From Candidatus Altimarinota bacterium (GTDB lineage: Bacteria; Patescibacteriota; Gracilibacteria; UM-FILTER-43-11): a stretch of DNA of 7,796 bases. Under the pieces are notes generated by a model, which was not told where the DNA came from, did no database searches, and was given only the letters and a program-made list of their open reading frames with translations. The translations under genes and the position numbers were made by a program. The stretch is taken from NCBI GenBank assembly GCA_029934675.1, contig JAOZLT010000068.1:1-7796 (forward strand), given 5' to 3'. Shown here piece after piece: positions 4,918-7,796 of the stretch; the stretch's first letter is position 1, and each line of letters starts with the position of its first letter.

Positions 4918-5127
4918 TCATCTCCTCTTTTTTCCGGTCATGAATTTGCCGTCCCGGTGGTTTTGGTTCAGCTCTTTTGCTGCTGCGTTGTGTCTCTCTT
5001 CTGCGCTTTGCTTGGTGTCGTGCTGCTCTTCTCTCTCTTCCTTCACCTCATCCTGCTGCGCTATGAATTCAGCGTGTCGCTTTGCCTCTTTTTTCTCCTC
5101 TTCTGCTGCCCATTCTGCTCTGGTCAT
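4918..5127 (-). CDS. Highly charged helical protein (69 aa)
   Basis: A 69-residue protein made almost entirely of charged and polar residues (WAAEEEKKEAKRHAEFIAQQ, DEVKEEREEQHDTKQSAEER, then basic GKFMTGKKRR). It should form one long helix or a short coiled coil, or be disordered until bound. The charged part resembles in style the coiled-coil middle of the DUF1351-like protein two genes upstream, suggesting a possible partner. AAAAAGGA lies seven bases before the ATG, and the start overlaps the upstream stop as ATGA within a run of eight A. The family is not recognised, and low complexity makes homology judgement unreliable. Confidence 0.75.
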   Translation of the reverse strand: MTRAEWAAEEEKKEAKRHAEFIAQQDEVKEEREEQHDTKQSAEERHNAAAKELNQNHRDGKFMTGKKRR

Positions 5128-5333
5128 TTTTTTTCCTTTTTGGGGTATCTCTTGATCCCGAATTCGTCGACTTCCTTTGGCTGCTCTTTGTTTGTAAACC
5201 TCACAATTTGAAGCGTGCCGTTCCGTTCTTTGAAGTCTGCCTCATCGAAATAATAACCCCGCGATTCGCACTCGCTCCTGGGACGGTCGTGCCGTCCTTT
5301 CATGATCACCTTTACTCTGGTTTTGCGATCCAT
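5124..5333 (-). CDS. Small basic hypothetical protein (69 aa)
   Basis: A 69-residue basic protein: MDRKTRVKVIMKGRHDRPRS, then CESRGYYFDEADFKERNGTL, QIVRFTNKEQPKEVDEFGIK and a lysine-rich end (RYPKKEKK). Alternating strand-like segments (RVKVIMKG, TLQIVRFTN) suggest a small beta-rich fold. The start is well supported by AGGAGG six bases before the ATG, inside the end of the DUF1351-like gene (22-nt overlap). The family is unknown. The lysine codons at its end form a poly-A run that also serves as the SD spacer of the next gene. Confidence 0.8.
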   Translation of the reverse strand: MDRKTRVKVIMKGRHDRPRSECESRGYYFDEADFKERNGTLQIVRFTNKEQPKEVDEFGIKRYPKKEKK

Positions 5334-6406
5334 TCTATGCCTCCTGGGGTGGTTACTCCTATTCGCTCTATCTCACCACCGAAGTCCGGGGCGGTGTCTG
5401 CTATCCAAAACCTCACAAATTCTGCTGTTGCTTTTGGTCCGGCACCGTTTGTGTCCACCTGGATTTCAAGGTAAACCTTTACCGCTGCGATGGGTTCTGG
5501 TTGCACGATCTCTCCCGTCACCGGGTTGTGCGGTGCCGCTGCCATCTCATGCTGCTCTATTTCGTGGTTGATCTCCTCCTGGGTGTCTGGCACTACCGGT
5601 CTGGATGCTGTGGCGCACACCGCTTCTGCTGCGATCTGTTCGTGGTGTGGTGGATGTTTCACGCGCGCTTTGTCCTCAGCCTCAATTGCCGCCTGTCGTG
5701 CGACCTCAGCTGCAGCTGCTGCCTTTTCTCTCTCTTCAGCCCGGATCGCGTCCTCTCTTCTCTTCATCTCTTCATCTGCTCTTTGCTTTGCTTTTTGCTC
5801 CTCTTCCAGACGGTTCTCTTCTGCTCTCTTTTCTACCTCCAGAGCGATCCTTTTCTCCTCAGCTTCTTTTTGGAGTCGGATGTGTTCGTCCTCCTCTTGC
5901 TGCTGGATCAATCGTTCGTTCACTCTTCCTTGGATCGCTTCAAGCACCTTTTTGGTGAGGTTCCCGGTCTTGGTGATGGATCCCATCAGCACCAGGTCCT
6001 CCTGTTCTATGATCGTAAATGGTTCGCGAAGGTTCGCGGCGTTAATTCGTTCTGCTACTTGTTTGGTGATTTTCTCTCTGATCTCCTGCAGGGTTCGCTC
6101 GATGTAAATCTCCACTTGCTTGGTGATCTTTTCGCGTGCCTCTTCAACCAGGGTCACGAGTTCCTTCACTTTGTCCTTGAAACCCGCCACCGGTGCCAGG
6201 GCTTGTTCCAGTGCTGCCTTCTCTTTGTCCTTGATGTTCTTCTTTATCTTGTTCAATTCTGCCATCGCATCTTTTCCACCCCGGACTGTCTGTTCTGTGA
6301 TGATCAAGTCGTAACTCTCCAGGGTGTGTCTCAACTCCGATTTTATGGTGTCAAAGTTTGCTTCTACTATTGCGGGTGTGGTGGTGATGATCAGTTCTGT
6401 TGCCAT
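5312..6406 (-). CDS. DUF1351-like coiled-coil phage protein (364 aa)
   Basis: The longest gene here. Residues 1-125 (TPAIVEANFDTIKSELRHTL, then ESYDLIITEQTVRGGKDAMA, ELNKIKKNIKDKEKAALEQA) match my recollection of the DUF1351 phage family, often encoded beside RecT- or ERF-type annealing proteins. Residues 166-250 are a long coiled coil rich in E, K, R and A (RLQKEAEEKRIALEVEKRAE...). A linker rich in P, H, A and E (250-305) leads to a compact C-terminal part (YLEIQVDTNGAGPKATAEFV...FGGEIERIGVTTPGGIEWIA) of unknown type. The octapeptide REKITKQV occurs twice (91-98, 110-117). AAAGGATA precedes the ATG, overlapping the upstream stop. It may act as a structural or regulatory partner in recombination, inferred from family context. 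Certain to be a gene; the family name is less certain. Confidence 0.8.
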   Translation of the reverse strand: MATELIITTTPAIVEANFDTIKSELRHTLESYDLIITEQTVRGGKDAMAELNKIKKNIKDKEKAALEQALAPVAGFKDKVKELVTLVEEAREKITKQVEIYIERTLQEIREKITKQVAERINAANLREPFTIIEQEDLVLMGSITKTGNLTKKVLEAIQGRVNERLIQQQEEDEHIRLQKEAEEKRIALEVEKRAEENRLEEEQKAKQRADEEMKRREDAIRAEEREKAAAAAEVARQAAIEAEDKARVKHPPHHEQIAAEAVCATASRPVVPDTQEEINHEIEQHEMAAAPHNPVTGEIVQPEPIAAVKVYLEIQVDTNGAGPKATAEFVRFWIADTAPDFGGEIERIGVTTPGGIEWIAKPE

Positions 6407-6408
6407 GT

Positions 6409-6567
6409 CTATCCTTTGTAAAAATTTCTATTAATGCTATGCGCGATCTCTTCCGCGCTGCGTGCTTTGAATCTGTTGGTTTTTCGTCTTGGTCTGTGTT
6501 CCCTGGGTGCGCCGCCAAGCTGTCCATAAACCAGCCCATTCTCTTTTCTTGTTACTGTGATTGCCAT
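6409..6567 (-). CDS. Small basic protein (52 aa), easily missed
   Basis: A 52-residue basic protein: MAITVTRKENGLVYGQLGGA, PREHRPRRKTNRFKARSAEE, then IAHSINRNFYKG. It fills the gap between the 124-aa and DUF1351-like genes exactly: 3 nt after one stop and 2 nt before the next ATG, with its own stop inside the downstream SD. AGGAG is six bases before the ATG, inside the upstream gene. A longer 62-residue frame in the same place (starting MGWFMDSLAAHPG) lacks such spacing and would overlap the next gene by 56 nt, so it is rejected. The many Arg and Lys residues suggest nucleic-acid binding, but no family is recognised. Confidence 0.82.
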   Translation of the reverse strand: MAITVTRKENGLVYGQLGGAPREHRPRRKTNRFKARSAEEIAHSINRNFYKG

Positions 6568-6570
6568 GCT

Positions 6571-6945
6571 CTACTCCTGCCATGCGCTGATTGCTGCTGC
6601 TGCATCCCTCATGGTTAGGCTGGGGTGCATTGCCGTGAGGTATTTAAAAATCTTTAGCTCGGTTGTCATCGCTGTGTGTGTCTTCAGTCTCCTCCCGATC
6701 TCCTGTGGTGTCTCAGCCGCCCTTTTTTCGGTCGTTATCTCGAATGCGTAGTTTGTGGCGCCCCTCTCCTTGAATCGCGCCTCAGTCGCATCCTGGATCG
6801 ATACCAGGGCGTCTCTTGAATCTCTCACTACCAGGGCGCCGCCGTCCAGCGCGTATTTCGTTTTAAGTATTTCGTCTGTGACGATCGCGTCGATGATCGC
6901 GCCTGCTGCTTTGGGGTCGGTGCTGCGTAGTGTTAGTTTGTGCAT
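6571..6945 (-). CDS. Hypothetical phage protein (124 aa)
   Basis: A 124-residue protein: MHKLTLRSTDPKAAGAIIDA, then KTKYALDGGALVVRDSRDAL, a middle part NYAFEITTEKRAAETPQEIG, and a helical C-terminus MRDAAAAISAWQE. Residues 1-75 show a possible beta-alpha-beta-beta pattern with charged turns. The frame stays open upstream, but the extension (MERKKSTRSSIRSGRK...) is the shadow of the preceding gene. The chosen ATG has AAAAAGGACAGAC directly upstream, the same SD type used by neighbouring genes. It overlaps the 123-aa gene by 13 nt. The family is not recognised. Confidence 0.8.
   Translation of the reverse strand: MHKLTLRSTDPKAAGAIIDAIVTDEILKTKYALDGGALVVRDSRDALVSIQDATEARFKERGATNYAFEITTEKRAAETPQEIGRRLKTHTAMTTELKIFKYLTAMHPSLTMRDAAAAISAWQE
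6574..6578 (-). promoter_or_regulatory. RBS deciding the 52-aa gene
   Basis: AGGAG six bases before the ATG at 6567, formed by the last codons of the upstream gene (TGG CAG GAG TAG). It is the main reason for preferring the 52-aa frame over the longer overlapping frame. Confidence 0.75.
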
Positions 6946-7304
6946 GTCTGTCCTTTTTGTGATTTTGCGCCCGCTGCGAATGCTGCTGCGAGTGCTTTTT
7001 TTACGCTCCAAACGCTCACCTCATGGAAGTCGTCGCTGTCGTTGTTCTGGGTTTCTAAGGTGTGGATTGTCAGAATGTTTGCCGCGATGTTCGCGATGAT
7101 CTTATCTTCTGTTGTTTCGTTGAGGTCGGTGAGCTCGAAGTCGTACTTCTCCTGGTCGGTGAGCGGTTCGCTGCTCCAAAGGATGTCATAAAACCCCGAG
7201 TCCCTTCTGTCGTTCCCTGGGTCTGTTCCGATGATGCTGTCGTTCCGTGGTGCTGTTCCCAGCCCGTATGGTCTCTTCATTCCGTATTTAAAAATCGTTG
7301 TCAT
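6933..7304 (-). CDS. Two-module phage protein with DUF6900-like C-terminus (123 aa)
   Basis: The N-terminal module (about residues 6-60: KYGMKRPYGLGTAP, then FYDILWSSEPLTDQEKYDFE) resembles small phage/mobile-element proteins of the form KYGM-R...G-x-x-P...YYDIL...LTD-x-E...YEL, known to me only as hypothetical proteins. The C-terminal module (66-113: NILTIHTLETQNNDSDDFHE, then VSVWSVKKALAAAFAAG) closely resembles the DUF6900 pattern, with LET-N-DS-DFHE-VW and an AA-AG end. Biochemical function is unknown for both as far as I know. It is the first gene behind the promoter at 7332-7361, with AAAGGACAGAC before the ATG, so it should be among the earliest and best expressed products of its unit. 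Family names are from memory. Confidence 0.85.
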   Translation of the reverse strand: MTTIFKYGMKRPYGLGTAPRNDSIIGTDPGNDRRDSGFYDILWSSEPLTDQEKYDFELTDLNETTEDKIIANIAANILTIHTLETQNNDSDDFHEVSVWSVKKALAAAFAAGAKSQKGQTCTN

Positions 7305-7331
7305 GTCTGTCCTTTGTGTTAGTGTTCTTGC

Positions 7332-7361
7332 ATTGTACCGCGTTTTTGCTTAATGTGTCAA
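7332..7361 (-). promoter_or_regulatory. Sigma70-like promoter for the DUF1351 unit
   Basis: A perfect TTGACA (7356-7361), an 18-nt spacer and TACAAT (7332-7337), with AAAAACGCGG directly upstream of the -10. The -35 overlaps the TGA stop of the upstream 75-aa gene. The -10 is 27 nt from the ATG of the 123-aa gene, so the leader is about 20 nt. GAAC and AAAGGACA in the leader match the other copies. Confidence 0.88.
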
Positions 7362-7585
7362 GGGGTCTCTTTTTTTTGCTGCTCCTGTTCTTTTTCTTTT
7401 GTGCCTGGGAGCGCCCACCCGATCATGCTTTGTGCTAGTTCTAGGGTTGTCGTGTCGCTCATGCCGCCGAGGCGATCCTGCGCCGTGCCGTCCATAACGT
7501 ACTGGCAGAAGCTGATCGCGTCCTCCAGGGGTTGTGTTACCTCCGGTGGTGTTTTCGGGTTGTCGTGCTTATACGGTTTTGCCAT
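7358..7585 (-). CDS. Hypothetical protein (75 aa)
   Basis: A 75-residue soluble protein: MAKPYKHDNPKTPPEVTQPL, then a helical middle LEDAISFCQYVMDGTAQDRL and TLELAQSMIGWALPG, ending in a charged tail (TKEKEQEQQKKETP). AAAAGGA lies six bases before the ATG. The start lies inside the end of the 36-aa gene (17-nt overlap) in another frame. The family is not recognised; its DRL-GM...MIGW stretch weakly resembles the 62-aa protein that heads the exonuclease unit. Its stop codon lies inside the -35 of the next promoter. Confidence 0.82.
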   Translation of the reverse strand: MAKPYKHDNPKTPPEVTQPLEDAISFCQYVMDGTAQDRLGGMSDTTTLELAQSMIGWALPGTKEKEQEQQKKETP

Positions 7586-7679
7586 AGTTTTCCTTTTGGT
7601 GTTTTGTTTTTCGCGTGTAGGTTTTTTTGTTTTTGTGCGAGCTTCTAGCGTTAGGGTCTCTTGGGTTTTGCGGTCTCAT
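7569..7679 (-). CDS. Very small basic peptide, first gene of its unit (36 aa)
   Basis: A 36-codon frame reading MRPQNPRDPNARSSHKNKKT and YTRKTKHQKENYGKTV. It is extremely basic and polar with no hydrophobic core, so probably disordered or nucleic-acid binding. AAAAAGGACAAACG lies directly before the ATG, and the start is 29 nt from the -10 of a good promoter, an arrangement shared with the first genes of the other units. It overlaps the next gene by 17 nt. It might instead be a leader frame whose translation couples to the 75-aa gene. No family is recognised. Confidence 0.6.
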   Translation of the reverse strand: MRPQNPRDPNARSSHKNKKTYTRKTKHQKENYGKTV

Positions 7680-7708
7680 CGTTTGTCCTTTTTGTATTGA
7701 AGTTCTGT

Positions 7709-7737
7709 ATTGTATCGCGTTTGTGTTTTAAAGTCAA
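7709..7737 (-). promoter_or_regulatory. Sigma70-like promoter at the right edge
   Basis: TTGACT (7732-7737), a 17-nt spacer and TACAAT (7709-7714), with AAACGCGA directly upstream of the -10 and CCC before the -35. The leader again carries GAAC and ends in AAAGGACA. It lies 7 nt after the stop of the partial gene at the right edge. Confidence 0.85.
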
Positions 7738-7744
7738 GGGCCGC

Positions 7745-7796
7745 TTAAAAATTCTTTATGCGGATCCCCCAGCCCATGTCCTCAACGCTCCACTCT
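7745..7796 (-). CDS. C-terminal end of a gene entering from the right edge
   Basis: The last 16 codons of a minus-strand frame, ending SVEDMGWGIRIKNF before TAA. The stop lies 7 nt upstream of the next promoter's -35, which fits the packing of the other units. Another frame is also open here and ends at a TAA a few bases earlier (GGSA), so the frame choice is not certain. Nothing can be said about function from this fragment. Confidence 0.5.
   Translation of the reverse strand, partial: EWSVEDMGWGIRIKNF

Noticed and set aside
5490..6421. Plus-strand frames up to 306 aa opposite the DUF1351-like gene, rich in Ser/Cys/Leu/Phe.
   Set aside because: Mirror image of the Glu/Lys/Ala-rich coiled coil; no sensible start signals or recognisable motifs.
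6351..6539. 62-aa frame beginning MGWFMDSLAAHPG.
   Set aside because: It would overlap the DUF1351-like gene by 56 nt, and the 52-aa frame fits the junctions and has the better SD.

Overview
This window looks like an early (DNA-metabolism) block of a tailed bacteriophage or prophage. About 20 short, tightly packed genes all lie on the minus strand. Most junctions overlap by a few bases or have gaps under 10 nt, strong Shine-Dalgarno (SD) sites sit inside upstream genes, and there is no rRNA, tRNA, IS element or CRISPR array. Recognisable products are a single-stranded DNA-binding protein (SSB), a RecT-type annealing protein, a RecE/PD-(D/E)XK-type exonuclease and a long coiled-coil protein resembling DUF1351 phage proteins. 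Most other products are small phage-type proteins of unknown function. The host cannot be named. AGGAG/AAAGGA SD sites and sigma70-like promoters indicate a bacterial host.

In transcription order (right to left) there seem to be four units, each headed by a copy of the same promoter-leader module (CCCTTGAC, 17-18 nt, CGCG-N-TAYAAT, GAAC, then AAAGGACA before the start). Unit 1 (promoter at about 7709-7737) encodes a 36-aa basic peptide and a 75-aa protein. Unit 2 (7332-7361) encodes a two-module 123-aa protein, a 124-aa protein, a 52-aa protein, the 364-aa DUF1351-like protein and three small proteins. Unit 3 (4686-4714) encodes three small proteins, the exonuclease and a 94-aa protein. Unit 4 (about 2811-2845, with no good -35) encodes RecT, a 98-aa protein, SSB, a 153-aa protein, a small membrane protein, a TTG-started 126-aa protein and two small proteins, the last running off the left edge. 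A gene end enters at the right edge. I see no terminator between units, so read-through is likely.

The functional core is a two-component recombination system: the exonuclease would resect double-strand ends, RecT would anneal the ssDNA, and SSB would coat it. The DUF1351-like protein and the unknown proteins between exonuclease, RecT and SSB are candidate accessory factors. The observations most worth a second look are the four-copy promoter-leader module, a dnaX-like A_AAA_AAG heptamer where the 126-aa gene overlaps the next gene by 109 nt in the -1 frame, the two-module 123-aa protein, and the repeat-expanded SSB linker.
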